Positions 10,838 to 23,727 of a DNA stretch of 64,000 nt are shown piece after piece. Source of the stretch: Plicaturopsis crispa FD-325 SS-3 (lineage: Eukaryota; Basidiomycota; Agaricomycetes; Amylocorticiales; Amylocorticiaceae); contig KN832555.1 in the NCBI GenBank assembly GCA_000827205.1, positions 2,344,541 to 2,408,540 on the forward strand, written 5' to 3'. The stretch's first letter is position 1. The number at the start of each line of letters is the position of its first letter. Below the pieces are notes generated by a model. The model worked only from the letters and a program-made list of their open reading frames with translations, was not told where the DNA came from and searched no databases. A program made the translations under genes and the position numbers.

Positions 10838-13800
10838 ATGGCTCATCAACAGCCGTACCAGGCCTATCCAACTAACAAGGGGACGCTAATTCCAGGTCAA
10901 ACTATCTCTGTAAATCAATATGAGGTTCAGGTCGAGCGATATCTCTCTCAAGGTTCGTGCAGTTCGTCGCGCTGTCCATTATACCTGCTTTGAACTGGTC
11001 GCGTTCCCCGATTTTCAGGCGGATTCGCGCATGTATATCTCGTGCAGACCGCCAAACCGGTCTATAATACTACGCATCATGTTCTCAAACGCATCGCCGT
11101 TCAGGACGAGGCAATGCTTACCGACGTCAAGAAAGAAGTGGACATCATGGTGCGCGCGACCGTGCGATCCTCATGCGGATGCTCATGATCCACGATTCTC
11201 AGCGCATACTGAAAGGGCATCCGAATATTGTCCATCTGATAGACGCTGCTTGGCACAAACTGCCCACCGGGATGTATGAAGTGTTCATTCTCATGGAGTT
11301 CTGTGCTGGTGCGTGTTGAGCACAATATGCTGCGACTTACGGTTCCAACACTGCCTGTGCAGGTGGCGGCATAATCGACATGATGAACCGACGCCTACGC
11401 GAACGCTTGACCGAGGCTGAAATCCTTGGTATCTTCGTCGACGTACTTGAGGGCGTCGCTGCTATGCACAACCTCAAGCCGCCGCTATTGCATCGCGATC
11501 TCAAGGTGGAGAATATCTTGCAGGCCTCCCCAACATCGTTCAAACTATGTGATTTTGGCTCTGCGACATCTGTCGGGCGCGTACCAACCTCCGTAGCCGA
11601 GATTCGCGCCCTCGAGGCAGACCTAAATCGCCATACAACCCTGCAGTACCGCGCGCCTGAAATGGTCGATCTATACCTGCACAGACCTGTCGACGAGAAG
11701 AGTGACGTGTGGGCACTTGGCGTGCTTCTCTACAAGCTCTGCTATTATACCACTCCATTCGAAGAACATGGTCCGTTGGCCATACTCAATGTCCAGTATC
11801 GCATCCCGCCATACCCCGTATACTCCGCGCAAATGAACTCCCTCATTGGTGTGTACCCTGCCATTTATACCAATACCCTTCATACTAAGACTATACATAC
11901 CCAGCGTCGATGCTCGTTGAACACGGCACGCGCCGGCCACACGTCTTTGAACTTCTAAATCATGTGCATAACCTGCGTGGTACGAGATCGCGCTTCAAAT
12001 ACGTGCTCCCTGCGCCTGCCCCTCCGCTTTCCCCACGTCGCGCCCTTGCACCTACGACGAACACAAACACAAACCCATTAGACGATCTTGTGTCCTTTAG
12101 GCCGTCGGGTGGCCAGGGGAAGAACGCAGGTGTCCAAGCGCGTGAAAAGGTCCTGGAAGCTATTGCGCCGATGCGCAGGGGTCGGCCGGTTGCCGACGCG
12201 TCGTCATCACGGTCCGCGAGTCCGAGTAAAAGTAGGGATACGCAAAGACCAGCGAAGAATCTACTCGATGACGACTTCGAGGCGGAATGGAAAAACGTCA
12301 AGGGGCATGCCAGTGGGGCTGCGCGGCCGCAGCCGTCTGGTGCGGGTAACGCCTCCGATGCTTGGAAAGTGCGAAGCAGTCCGGCACCTCCAGTCTCTAA
12401 GGACGACGCATGGAATATGAATGCGCGGGGAGGGGACAAGAAACCACCATCATCTTCGTCGGGCTTGGGCGGATTCGATAACAATTTTGCGGAGAAGCTC
12501 TGGGATTCATTCGATGGTCGACCAATGCCATCCAAATCCCCTGCACTGCCACCGCAATCACAAGCGAAACCAGCCTCAGTTCCGTCTTCCTCCTCGCGGT
12601 TTACGCCTTCGAAATCGAAAGATGCATTTGAGGGCCTTGGCATTGCTTCGTCTGACCGGCTTCCTGCACCCACCCTCGGTGAAGCACGAAAGCTGCGCAC
12701 TGGGCTAGCGAGTATCCCGACGCAAGCCTCCTCGAGCTCAGGTGTACCCTACTCGCGGCCCACACCCTCTCCTCGACCTTCGCCTGTCCCGCCGAGCGTC
12801 TCCCCGGCCTGGAAATCCAATCAACAGGCCGGCGACCAGCCAGCCGAGTCTCGCTTCCCGTCTCTTGAGGAGCTTGACGCAACTTTTCCTCAACCAATAT
12901 CTCGACCTGTTCCTCCACCACATGCCCAGTCACAGCCTACTGCCCATACCACTACAGGTGGTGGACTTCGGCCCCCCGCCTCACGGCAGGGTACCTACAG
13001 CCAGGATGGCGTTCGGTCTGAGCAAGTCACCGGCATCGCTATGCGGGATCCGAAGAGTGACGGTGATGGGAAACGTGCTGGTCGTGCTACGCCCTCACCG
13101 ACGCCTGTAAAGGAGAAGCCGGCTCCTTCCGCCACCGCTGGTGGGCGCACTGAAGGTGGCATTGGCAGGGTAGGGCAGTCTTTTGCCCGGCCAACGCTAT
13201 CGCGGAAGCACCGCAGTTCAATATCAATCAAGCATCGGCAGCACTCTGGTGGAAGCACCGACTTGTTCTCTCCTCATGTCCCTGCCTCTCCTTCTACACA
13301 ACGTTCCCCGACGAAACATCAACCGGACTGGCTTACTGGTGATGATGTTGGAGATATGAAGCCTCCTGGTACCCCCGTGCTACGCGAGTCTCCAAGCAAA
13401 CGCTCGTCTTATATCGAAGAGGGTGGTTATGTGAAGATGCCTGTCAGTCCCCGCGCTCAGAGTGCAGTCGTCGAGCGCTCGCCGTCGCCTTCGAAGATGT
13501 CGCAGAGGCCGGCGTCTAGGACAGCACGTCCCTTACCCTCGACTGATGCTGCACAAAGAAACCGGAACGCGGTTGTAGCCGCCCCGTCAGCTGCCCCGCC
13601 GTCAACCAAACGGAGTCCCCCTTCCACCCACCGCATGCTATCAAAGGACTCCTCGTCTAGCGATGATATCGAGGATGGGCCAGAAGATGCGAGCGGATAT
13701 TTCCCCCCTGCCAAAGAAGCATCTCACCGCAGAAAAGGCAAGGGGCGTCAGAGCTCTGTGCATGATCTCGTAGATCTATATGGTGGCCGCCAGACTGGCA

Positions 13801-14873
13801 AGGAGAAGGATAAAGAATTTTCGCAGAGCATCAGCCGTCAGCCGGAGTCACCTACGAAGGAACGGCAGAAAGCAACGGATCCTGCGCGTGCCCTTGGCAG
13901 CGCGTTCAACGACTTTAACGCTTCAAACGGGCAAAGCCGTCGGTCGACAATGCTGGGATCAGCATCTACCACGTACCGGTCTAGTTCTCCGCAGAGCTTA
14001 ACACCTCAGCCTACACCGACCTCCCAACGCCCTCTTGCTGTCCATACGGGGAATCCAGACTCCAATCGCTCCTCGCGGCCACCGGCTTCTGCACACAAGA
14101 AACAATCATCCGTCAGCAAAGCTGCTCCTGCATCACCTGCACCGAACCCAAGTCGATCTACTCGACCGCAGTCAATGTTCGTGTTCCCTGCCGCAAAGTC
14201 CGAGAGTGCTGCTCTACCCTCCCCTGGCCTCATGCCGCCTCCGGAACAGAAACCACGTGCGGAACGCCGTACGTCCATCTCTGATATGGTTCAACGTTAC
14301 GAAGCCATAGGGGTTCCCAGGGCCACTCCTTCACCCAGTGTGGCGATGAAATCGACCGGCTTAAAGGTGTCTACTCAAGCTGCTAATGCGGCGAGTGCCA
14401 TGAATGGGCGGATGCATACCGGCGGCCCGTACTCTCCTGCCACTTCTCGGACAAGCGAAGATCGGACGTCCTCTAATATAACGAGGCCTAGTGGACGAAC
14501 TCTGCCCGTTCCAAATAATTCCACTGGAGATCCGTCCAAACCCACGCGGTCGGTATCTGGGTTGCCCAGCCCGTCACCCGTTGACAAGGGTGACAGTGCA
14601 AACTACGTATCGGGCCTGCCACCGCGGACATCCTACCGGACTTCAGACCCATCTTCGCCCAGCCGCTCGTACCCCGTGCGCCGGTCCGCTACACCGTCGG
14701 ACGAGAATCCCCCCGAAACTCCTTCCTCGCCTGACCGGCCTTACCAGGGTGTAGGGAAGTTGATTGACCAGTGGCAGCGAAAGACGGTTGAGCCAGATCA
14801 GAGAGGCGGCAGGGGAGGCTATCCTTTGAAACGGGCGGGATTGACAAGTGGTGGCGGTGGCCGAGGACGTTGA
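10838..14873 (+). CDS. Ark1/Prk1 (NAK family) serine/threonine kinase
   Basis: NAK-family kinases phosphorylate endocytic adaptors and control actin patches and clathrin uncoating at the plasma membrane. After MAHQQPYQAYP the kinase domain shows the glycine loop GGFAHVYLV, the ATP lysine in HVLKRIAV, GHPNIVHLIDA, LMEFCAGGG, the catalytic loop HRDLKVENIL, DFGSAT in place of DFG-x-T, and YRAPEMVDLY with the downstream SDVWALGVLLYKL. These features together are characteristic of Ark1/Prk1/AAK1. The exons rejoin cleanly over GTTCGT, GTGCGC and GTGCGT donors; the last intron lies near 11848-11905. A disordered Ser/Pro-rich tail of about 950 residues with many SPSP and PxxP motifs follows and ends TSGGGGRGR at 14873. 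Such tails bind SH3 proteins and EH-domain partners in this family. The start is chosen because it gives the usual short lead before the glycine loop. Confidence 0.92.
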
Positions 14874-15057
14874 CTGTATGTACATCATATCTCATTTGTC
14901 GAATCTTGCTTGCTTTCAGGAAACTTTACACGGATCTAATAATATTATCGCTCTGTCGCCGATGATACATGAGCTGAACAAGATAACGTAGCGCTGAGAG
15001 CAAGTATTGAAAACGAAAGCAAGTGAGGGTGTTTGCAGGGAGGCTCCTCTGGATGGA

Positions 15058-16010
15058 CTATACCCGCCGACTGCTACCTAGTAACTGTCGGGCGACGCCC
15101 TGCCCCTTCCCTAATTCCCATCCGTCGTCGTCCGGGGGATATGCATGTCCTAAGCCTTTGACGCGTTCCGTCTCGCCGGAAAGTCCCATTTCGAGAGCAA
15201 CGGCATCCGCGCGGGCGATGTTAGATTGAGTGGGATGAATAAATATGGCGTCAGGTTTTGATTTGGAGCGGGGACGCGTAGTTGGAGCCGTTTCAGGTAC
15301 AAGACTTGCAGTGGAGGGGCTGAGGAGCGGCTCCGTGTCTTTCGAATTATATACACTGCGCAGAGGACGTGTTACTTGACGCTACAAGACCACTGAGTGA
15401 TGCTCACCTTCGGGATTCGGGGGCATCCTCGTGCACGTCCATGTATTCAATAACAAACTGGCCTCCAGCGATGGCAGTGGCCTGGTACGCGTAAATACGA
15501 CAATACAACTCGCACTACTTGAGGGACTCACTGTCACAAGAATCAATCTAAGCGGAACATAGTCAGGCTCATGGAAGCTTAGTCGAACTGGTCGGCGCGT
15601 CCTCACCCAATATTGTATGACATCGCTATCAGCATATATAGGCTATGGGAACAATCAGCACTTCGAAAGCAAACCAAACGTGTAGGAACTCGCGCACAGT
15701 CTCGTCAGCGTCACGACCCAATGTAAGGCAGATCTCCATAACGCATTCCGTGCTCGAGACCGACCGACCGAAGGAAACGGGTTCCACCGTTTCGCGATCG
15801 CGAAAGTCAACGCCCTGTGACACGACGAGTGAGCAAACGCGAATCTGGGGAAAGCTCTATATCTTACCTCTCAGACAAACAGAGAAAGACGGTCAATAAC
15901 GACCCCCAGAAAAAATGCGCGAAGGAATCAAGCGGTAGCGACTTGGTGAGCACATGTTCCCCACGGAACAAGAAGTGGAGGTAGTCTTCCCGGGCACCGT
16001 TCATGGGCAT
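15058..16010 (-). CDS. CTR-family copper transporter
   Basis: CTR proteins are trimeric three-helix Cu(I) transporters of the plasma membrane or vacuole. Spliced from 16010 the protein begins MPMNGAREDYLHFLF, a Met-containing N-terminus. Helix 1 ends in LTVFLCLSER. Helix 2 carries the diagnostic YMLIAMSYNIG with the MxxxM copper motif. Helix 3 reads LILVTATAIAGGQFVIEY. The long acidic/Ser C-terminal tail ends LLGSSRRV. Four introns join in frame: SER|ALTFA, TRL|LYMLIAM (donor GTGCGC), NIG|LILVT and ESR|SVYNS. The N-terminus is short and Met-poor, which suits vacuolar or low-affinity CTR2-like members more than high-affinity CTR1. No conserved copper-response element was looked for exhaustively. 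Confidence 0.85.
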
Positions 16011-16347
16011 TGCGCTCCGAAGATATAGTAGCCAGATGTTCAAGAAACCCGTAGCACTAGTGCAATCTGTTATAAGGACCCACGCACAGGCAGTCTCTGT
16101 AACGACGTCTGACGAAGCAAATGTACATTCTTCAACTTGAGAACTAGAAACTTGTGACAACGGCCTAGATCTCAGGGGCTATTTACTTCTAAGTATACAG
16201 CGGAACGTTCAACCAATATTTATGCAACGGCAGCGCCTGCCAGTGTGCCACCGACCAAAACCGAGAGACGTTGTGGCCTTATAACATCTTATATTCAACG
16301 CAGGCACCAGGCAGTGCAACTTGACATAAGTACAGCTATACCAATAA
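16011..16347. other. Intergenic between CTR gene and EXO5
   Basis: Holds the promoter of the minus-strand copper transporter and the 3' flank of EXO5. Nothing coding was recognised. Confidence 0.4.
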
Positions 16348-18684
16348 TCACCGCCCGTGTTGCTTCCTGCGCGCTCGTAGCCGCTCATTCGCCTCTTCTG
16401 CTTTCATTTCCCTCCATTCGCATCCGTCGCGATACTCGCATGTGCTGGTGAAATTAGCATAGGAGTGAGTCAGCAGGATTTCAAGTGCTATATCCTATCA
16501 AGCACTCACAAGCATCTTCGAGCCAAATTCACCTCGACTCCACGCGGTGGGCGCACGCCATGCCACCATTTGAGAACATCTGTAAGATGTGCATCTAGCA
16601 GCGCATCATCAGCCACAAAAGTCTTTGTTCCAATGATGTCGGATTCTGGGCGAGGAGGAGTTGTTGCGTGGGAAGCTGTGGGCACCGCCTTCGTTCCATC
16701 AGGTATAGCGCTCGGACCGTCAGACGTCGAACCTACGATAAGCCTGATCAGAAATATTCCCAGCACGGATCACCCAATGCAAAGCGTGGATACCTATTGG
16801 GCTCTCTGTCGAACCCTTCGAAGAGTCCAGCAGGGACTGCTGTATTGCCCAAGCTAATGCTGGATCATCGTCCGCGACCATATCAAGCGCCTCAAGAGAC
16901 TCCTCGCTCGTCGAGAGAACGTCCGCTTCCTGTGCCTTCACGCCAGAGATATCTAGTAAGCTCGCCTCAAGTGCCCGTGCAATATCGCGCTCTTCCTGTC
17001 CTGCGTCGGTCGGAGCCTTTTGCTTGCCTCGCCATTTATTGGATGTGTCCTTCGACTTGGCATGCCGGTATATGAGCTGCAATTCAGGATCTATACCGTC
17101 TATATCCAGCACGCGCACTCCTGCCTCCCATTGTTGTGTCAAATCGTTCAAGCAGCCTGCCGCGCCGTCTAAACCAGCTTGTGCGCGAAAGCGTTCGGAG
17201 AAGAGCTTGGCCGAATCGAGTCCTAACCGGTGGTATAGGCCGGAAAAATCAAAGCCCGAAGTAGAGAGAAGGGCCGACAGCAGACGGCGGTAGAGATTGA
17301 GCTGGAGTCGCGAGGAAAGCGTGTCTTCATCTGGCGGAAGGCTTCCGGATCGTCTGGTCTTGGTATCGACAAGATGCAGGGTACATTTCGGCGAAGAATT
17401 GGCAGGTACGGGTGTATGACTGTTTGTACCATGAGAGCTTGGAGGCGTACGGGGAGGGGATCGCTCTGCTAGAGATACCTCGGGTATATCGATAGTAGGT
17501 GGCCCAGCATCCGCATGTGTACCCGAAAAAACGTCCGTGCTTGGTATGTTGTACGAGCTTGTTGCATTTGAGAGTGATACTCCGATGATATCAACCTTTG
17601 TAGGACTACGGAAGTACGAATCTAACTGCGATTGGTTTGGAGATGGTGTACGCTTCTTATTCCGCTTCGAGTTTGGGGTTGCGTGTGTCGACTCCGTCGT
17701 GCGCTTGGGGCGTGCTGGAGAAGGTTCTGTGGAGCTATTTGGCACTGATACCCGCGCGGGCTTTCTTAGTATTTCGTCCTGAACGAGGGCATGTAAGGTT
17801 TCGACCAGTTCAAGATATTGAATGATCCTCACAATGACACCCGTTACCAAGTGATCGTGCACGATTCCAAAGACAGGCATCTCCCTCTGTATGTAGACTT
17901 AGTTCAGCATGCGACGAATAGAGAAGTCGCAAGTGGGCACTGACCGCACATCCACGCAGTGACATGAGATCTTGAAGACACGCAAGCATGTCTATGAGTC
18001 TGCACAAAAAAGGCTCGTTAGCCAGTTTTGAGGGTTGATAGCAGGCGTACATACCGTACTGCCCAACGTTCTTCATCCGTTGTGATATCTACGAGTACTG
18101 CTTCCGGTCGAATCTCACGTTCAAGTTTCTTGTGCACCGTCTATGGAAATAGCGGTTGTATACCTCCAATGCCCCCAAGCTTGGACGTATATGCGCACCT
18201 GGCCTCGCTTCAGTGTCTTGTCATTCCGTGCTGCCACCGCCTGCTCAACCACGATTTCCTTGCCAGCGCTCGTGACGAACGATTTCGGTCGGTCGTCGAG
18301 CTTCCTGTTTCTTTTTTGGCGGAGGCCGTAGTCAAATTGAACTTCACACCTTCTTGACAGGAGTGGGCTCAACATGTGCGCCGGCGATAGGACAAATGCG
18401 ACGTACCACACTGGCGCAGTAAGATCCGTCACAGAAAATGCGTTCCTTTTCCAGCGGTATCGTTCAAATGGGCTTTTATTCGCCGCATCTTCGTGCGTTG
18501 GTGCATTTTCAGCCCCGCGCGTTGGGCCGTCCGTTGCAGCACCCTTCATGTCCGTGTCAGCCGCGTCTTCAACCTCGACCGTGATAGTTGGTCCACCCTG
18601 CGAAGCACCAAGCGCAGCCTCCATCTGGGCCAACTGCTCCTCAGAGAATTCGGATAGATCATACTCATCGTATTCGTCGGACAT
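16348..18684 (-). CDS. EXO5: Exonuclease V / defects in morphology protein 1 (mitochondrial or nuclear)
   Basis: EXO5/DEM1 is a PD-(D/E)XK single-strand exonuclease with an iron-sulphur cluster; fungal members maintain mitochondrial DNA. From the ATG at 18684: an acidic N-terminus (SDEYDEYDLSEFSEEQ), SVTDLTAPVW then CEVQFDYGL, RPKSFVTSAGKEIVVE, HKKLEREIRPEAV, TTDEERWAVR, REMPVFGIVHDHLVTGV, the family motif DTKTRRSGSLPP, RLQLNLYRRLLS, and the C-terminal KWWHGVRPPRGVEV. The end reads RRCFTCEYRDGCEWRE, supplying three of the four cluster cysteines. The last exons join over introns whose acceptors lie near 16727 and 16450. It ends KQHGR at 16348. A second ATG at 18699 adds five residues. It is a complete family member, with an insert rich in Ser/Pro between core motifs. 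Confidence 0.92.
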
Positions 18685-19027
18685 GCGCAGTTTCGACAAA
18701 GCCTAGTGTCTTAAATTTCTTCAAGTTCGGCAAGTGGCGGTTTGGAAGCAGGTTTGAGTTAGGGGCCGATAGCACGTGAAGGCGACACGTATGCGTTATT
18801 TGCGTCTGTTGATTCTGAGGGGATTGTGGCGCCGACTTGGTGCTCGGATTCCACGCCAAAGGGTACTACGCGCCGCAAAACTTCAGGTTAAATAAATGCT
18901 GGAGCGTACACTCAATGCTACAGGGATGTCTAACACATAAATTAGGGACCGCGATCAGATATGACGGGGCGAAAGCCGAACCGGCTTTAGATACCTGTTC
19001 CACGTCGCTCACCGCGACTGCCTCCCA
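18685..19027. other. Intergenic between EXO5 and DUF6534 gene
   Basis: EXO5 promoter on the left and 3' flank of the DUF6534 gene on the right. No gene or repeat recognised. Confidence 0.4.
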
Positions 19028-20609
19028 CTACACGGATATAGCGCCAGGCTTGAAATCGCCAAATTCAGCCGCCTCTTTCATGACATGAATCGCTAGCTCG
19101 GGATGCCGGAATCCGGAGGGCGACAAGTGCTGCCGTGCCGTGTCAGTGAAGCTACTCGATTGGGCCTGTTTAATTTGGCATGTGAGTAAAGAGACTAATG
19201 ACGCAGTGGAAAGGAAAAGGCTCACAGGAAATGCGATACCTGTGTGTTGTGAGCGGTCAGAAAATTCGAGGACGTCGCTCCGATTCCTCTCTCGGAGGTC
19301 TACTCGCGCATTCAATCTTGAAATAAATTGTAGTGAGAAAGAGTACCGTGTACTCCGGACGTAATATCAACGCACGATGCGAGAAAGCAGTTAGAGAATA
19401 CTGGAGTGACGCATCGGTCAACAAATATACTTCTGAAGTCGTGGCGTTGTGGACTCACTTCTGGATGTTACAACGAAAATACCAAGCCAAACGACTAGAG
19501 GAAGAGACGGTCAGCAACATCCTCTTGTAAAAAGATTGCACTTCTCACAGTTGGTCATTGTCAAAAACTGGGGAGAACATGCCCGACATCAGCCAAGAAT
19601 GAGAAGGAAGAACTCCTAGTACTTACTAGGATGAGCATGGCGAGCGTAGTTAAGCTGTATCATGATCAGAAGAGAACATCAAGAACGAAAGGTCGACGCA
19701 CCATGTCAACAAGCTAGTCTCCAAGGTCAGCGCGATGAGTCGGTCGATAGTCCTCGCCGTACTACAAAATGCACGTCACAATCGTCCGTGCAGAGATGCT
19801 GCCAACCTTCACTCACTGAGCGAACAGGCTACTCCGTTTTTTGAGAAGGAAGAAACACAGAGATCCCGCTATCAACACGTCCGCCACTGCGCCCGTAATC
19901 AGAACGACGAGGATTAACCACCGATTGTGTGTCTCAAAGAGAGCAATATTTGGCGTATTCACACCGAGACCACTCAGGCTCATGATCGCAAGGAACCGCA
20001 CAAAGAGGACGGCGTAGCAGATAAGGGCTATCCAAAGCTTTCTGGAGACTGCATGCACGCGTTGTGCAAAGAATGCCTGCACTGGACGTGTCAATTAGGA
20101 TGCTGACATAAAGAGAGTAGGCGACATGCCTGGCAAAGCGGTGTGATAAATCCACTGAAGAACACGGACACGAACAGGCTTTTTGGAGGGGTGAGCAAAA
20201 TCTCTGGGTGACCATAGTTCTTGACGGTGATGATGTAAAGAGCGTGAGTGACGAGTATCGTGTGGACCAGCTCTAGCGTCCTGTTGCTGCACTGTCAGTC
20301 GTGGCGATCGTCCCATGCTAAGGTCGCATACCAGATAGAGGCGACCTGAGCATGCGAAACTGATAAATGCAATGGCAAGAATGTGGCAAGGACGTGCGTA
20401 CCAAGGCTTTAACAACTCGATTGTCATCGGGGAAATTCCGATAGTACACGTACGCCTGCACTTTACAGATGTCAGCGCGAGCTAGCACTAAGCTACAGCC
20501 AAGGAATATGGGATGACCTACCTGTGCAGGCACCGAACAAAGAAAGGGATATGACGGTCCCAATTTCCAGTGCACCGATGGTAGCGTCCAAACTGGGGGC
20601 GGCAGACAT
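19028..20609 (-). CDS. DUF6534 multi-pass membrane protein
   Basis: This family is strongly expanded in Agaricomycetes and has about seven transmembrane helices; its function is unknown. From the ATG at 20609 I read SAAPSLDATIGALEIGTVI, the typical opening helix, then QAYVYYRNFPDDN, THALYIITVKNYGHPE, FSGFITPL, QAFFAQRVHAVS, the helices around LWIALICYAVLFV and LVVLITGAVADVLIAG, TIDRLIALTLETSLLT, and FSNCFLASLNARVDLRERN, all matching the DUF6534 order. It ends FGDFKPGAISV at 19028. Seven or more short introns are needed, one joining LAS|LNARVDL over a GTGCGT donor. It appears intact by motif order, though I could not place every exon edge in the region 19380-19700. Confidence 0.85.
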
Positions 20610-23137
20610 GACGGCGGGGCAGGCATTTAGGTGCACAACCTGGAGGTTTTGTACTATTCGGAGACCAAGAATATAGCGCCATGCTGGGATTGCGCGGGCG
20701 TTTGGTGAGAATCATGGATCGATGTACCTATTGAAGGAGTTTGTGCCAAATTGGGAGTCTGAACTCGGAGATGGCTACCATTGCGGCGGTCCGCACAAGC
20801 TTCCGTTGATCACGATTTATACACAGCCAGACTTTCTGCTGCATCGTACTCCGCCATCTCCAAAGTTTCTCCATGATGTAGCGAGAGTTGTCGTTTCAAC
20901 TCCAACGCACATCCTTGCTAACTGAGCAGACTGCCGATATGACCCGTGCTAGTCGGCGCAATTAAACACATAGGGTAGTCGTGCATAAGATGCATGATGA
21001 GTGCTCACCGCCCACTGCGTATATACTTCGAGAGCGCTACAGATGCAGTTCAAGACCTTCCGAGGCAGTCGCAAGAACCGACAATTGCTGTACCACTGGC
21101 ATCGACGCACAGAACATCGCATACATGCTACAGAAATGCGATTCGGATATCAGAGAATACGCGTCAAAAGGCTATGAAGATATGGCAAGCACCTATTTAA
21201 TTGTAATCTGGGAGCAGCTGATACTGCTCTGTTTCAAGTCGCGTCCTTTGACAACCTTGAAACTCATAGAGCGAGTCCGAAAACTCCAGAGCCACGTGTT
21301 TTGAATTTCGCCAACAGTGACCGCTTCCTCCTTCTTCGCCACCATTCCTCCACTTATGTACCTTCAAAAACAGACTTGCATATCACATATGTGGTCCATG
21401 CATCGCCGATAGCCATCTTTGTATGGCTGCGTCTAACTTGTTCTCTGTGACGTGGCCAGGCTTTCTCATGTCCTGGGAACGTATCGGCACGTACACACGC
21501 AGGAGAAGTGTATTGGACGCATTCCCAAACACATGCTCCAGCTCGATTGTGTCGGTGTATCCCCCAAGCGGACACTTTATACGGTCGTACACATGACAGC
21601 TTTATTTCCAGTGATCGCCCATGGTCGTCCAAGTGCGTGGTTTTATGCATACATATACTTCCAACTTCTCAAGCCGCGTGAGTGGAATGTTGACAGGCTT
21701 CGGGAATTTTTGCGGGACTAATTTCGTGTCTTTTCACCTTCATTGTCGCAAGGCACGCCTGAATCATATATTCTTCACCTGTCCGGCCATGCGATCCACC
21801 TCACCTCTGAAATCTAGAAGTTCCCGTTGCCCGAAACGCAGTAAATGCGGCGGAGACAGAGAGGTACGCCGTAGATCTACCTAGCTCCCGTTTTGTTACC
21901 AACCGGGCATCGCGCGCTGGAGCGCGATTGCGCACAGCTGCTCAGGCATAAATAGCGCAGTACGAACAACACGAACGACACAACAAGCAGAATGCATAAC
22001 AGAGCCCAGTGGGCTTGACAATTGAGGCATCGTAGGTCTGCAGGCATCCCTGATGCCATCTCTGGTGCGCTACTCGCCGATCTCCTTCGTTTTACAAAGT
22101 TTGCTGTCGCCATTTTAGGCCTTGTATCTGTGCACATTAGGAGGCCATTGCAACTGAGATAACCACCATGATATCGCGGTTACTGCGCACCTTCCGCGGG
22201 CACTGCTCGAGGTCACTCGGCTTAGCACCGTCCTTCGCCGCAGTACCGGTCACCAGGTGCGTTGTGCGTGGATCAGCGACAAGACTTCGATGTCCACGTC
22301 TTGGAGAAACATTAATGGAGGTAGCTGCAGGCGGATGATTCATTTGCAACAACCAGCAAAGTAGAACATGGACATCATTAATTCAAAGACCGACAACGGC
22401 ATTATATCCTCGATTGTGAGTTTGCACCTGGTCCGTACCGATGAAAAGTGCGTACGCTAACAATTTCCGTGTCTAGCAATGGATCCCGACATGCCAGTCG
22501 TGGCGCGCTGCCACTATGTAGTTGCATCCTCGCCCATCTCGTCCACTCGAGGCACGGACTCACCCTACGACTCCTCTATCAGCTCGAAGACGGCAATCCC
22601 TTTTTTTTCCTCCTCAGTCTCTGAGCCTCCTCGGATTGCGAGACATCGACGATGACTACTCCCTGACAGCTCATTGGACGTACCGGATATTTCGATCATG
22701 GATGAGCTTGACTTAGGTAGGACACCCTCTTTTCATCGGCTGGCAGGATCACGTCGGTTCATCCTTTCTAGACACCTCAGGAGGTCCATGTATCCTCGAG
22801 GATGACTGTAGTATTGTCAGCATTTATTTTTGTCATGCGCCAGTGATTTTCCACTGTTGCCTCCTCGCAAAACATATTTCTCGTCTCTTTGCTTCTGAAA
22901 ATCGTGTTCCCACATCTCTACGCAGCTATATGTCCATATACGCAGTTCACCCGTCCTTCTGCGAGGTTTCCTGGGCTCACGAGCGCTCAAACCAGGCCTA
23001 GCTGAGCTCAAACAACCATTCGGTAAATTTGCCTCCGTTTCCGTACATGTAATCTTTCGCGGATCGCCGAGCGCACGGTCGCACCCGCCGCATATACACG
23101 AGGCCCCCGGCAACTACTATCCGTCTACTGGAAATTA
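20610..23137. other. Gene-poor stretch, about 2.5 kb
   Basis: The first 250 bases act as upstream region of the DUF6534 gene, with TATAAATC on the minus strand near 20815. Beyond that I found no supported gene. Minus-strand frames at 21383-21592, 21877-22137 and 22137-22352 contain some protein-like stretches, such as GYTDTIELEHVFGNAS and a hydrophobic run WALLCILLVVSFVLFVLRYL, but no joinable gene model. No transposase, reverse transcriptase or long repeat was recognised. Confidence 0.4.
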
Positions 23138-23725
23138 GGGGATTACACAGTACCGTTTTCAACCCGTTTTCAGAGCCGTTTTAGAATCCGTTTTCGATTG
23201 TTTTTCGAGATTTTCTGTACATCCAAAACGCGTCTGAAAACGAGATCCAACTTTGACAAACCTCCGTTTTCCACGAGCGGACTTTAAAAGCCAACGCTGT
23301 TACCCGCGCTCGTAGGCCGAGCTCGCTGTCGCACACGTCGAGCACCCCATATGTTAGACACATCATTTTGTCTATGCACCGTGCATCCAGATAGATATAG
23401 AGACAAAGTTGGCTATGGAAAAAGATCTGGGCCCTTCAACACAAAATTGGCCCTATCAACGTTGCCCTACGGCGTCGACAGTGACGAACATGCCGGCGGT
23501 GATGTTGATGACAATGAGCGCACCAGTTTCGTCGCTGCCGACGATGGAAGCGCCTGCTCCTGTTTCCAAAGTCCGCTTTCTGAAAACGGATCTTTGTCAA
23601 AGCTGAAACTCGTTTTCAACGGCGTTTTGGACAGTTTTGGATGTACACGAATTTTCGAAAACGGATTGAAAACGGATCCCAAAACGGCTCTTAAAACGGG
23701 TTGAAAACGCTACTGTGTAATCCCC
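23138..23725. mobile_element. 588-bp TIR element with CCGTTTT-rich arms
   Basis: Both ends read GGGGATTACACAGTA and inward, with arms of about 150 bases (23138-23290 and 23568-23725) that are inverted copies at roughly three-quarters identity by eye. Each arm is made of many CCGTTTT-like units. TA flanks both ends (23136-23137 and 23726-23727), which fits a TA target duplication and thus a Tc1/mariner-like miniature element; the GG start would also fit a Harbinger-type element, but its three-base duplication is not matched here. The 280-base core has no transposase motif. Divergence between the arms suggests it is not recent. Confidence 0.75.
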
Positions 23726-23727
23726 TA

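Noticed and set aside
11960-12700. 246-codon minus-strand open frame
   Set aside because: Antisense to the disordered Ser/Pro tail of the NAK kinase. GC-rich codons opposite Ser/Pro codons leave long chance frames, and no motif is present.
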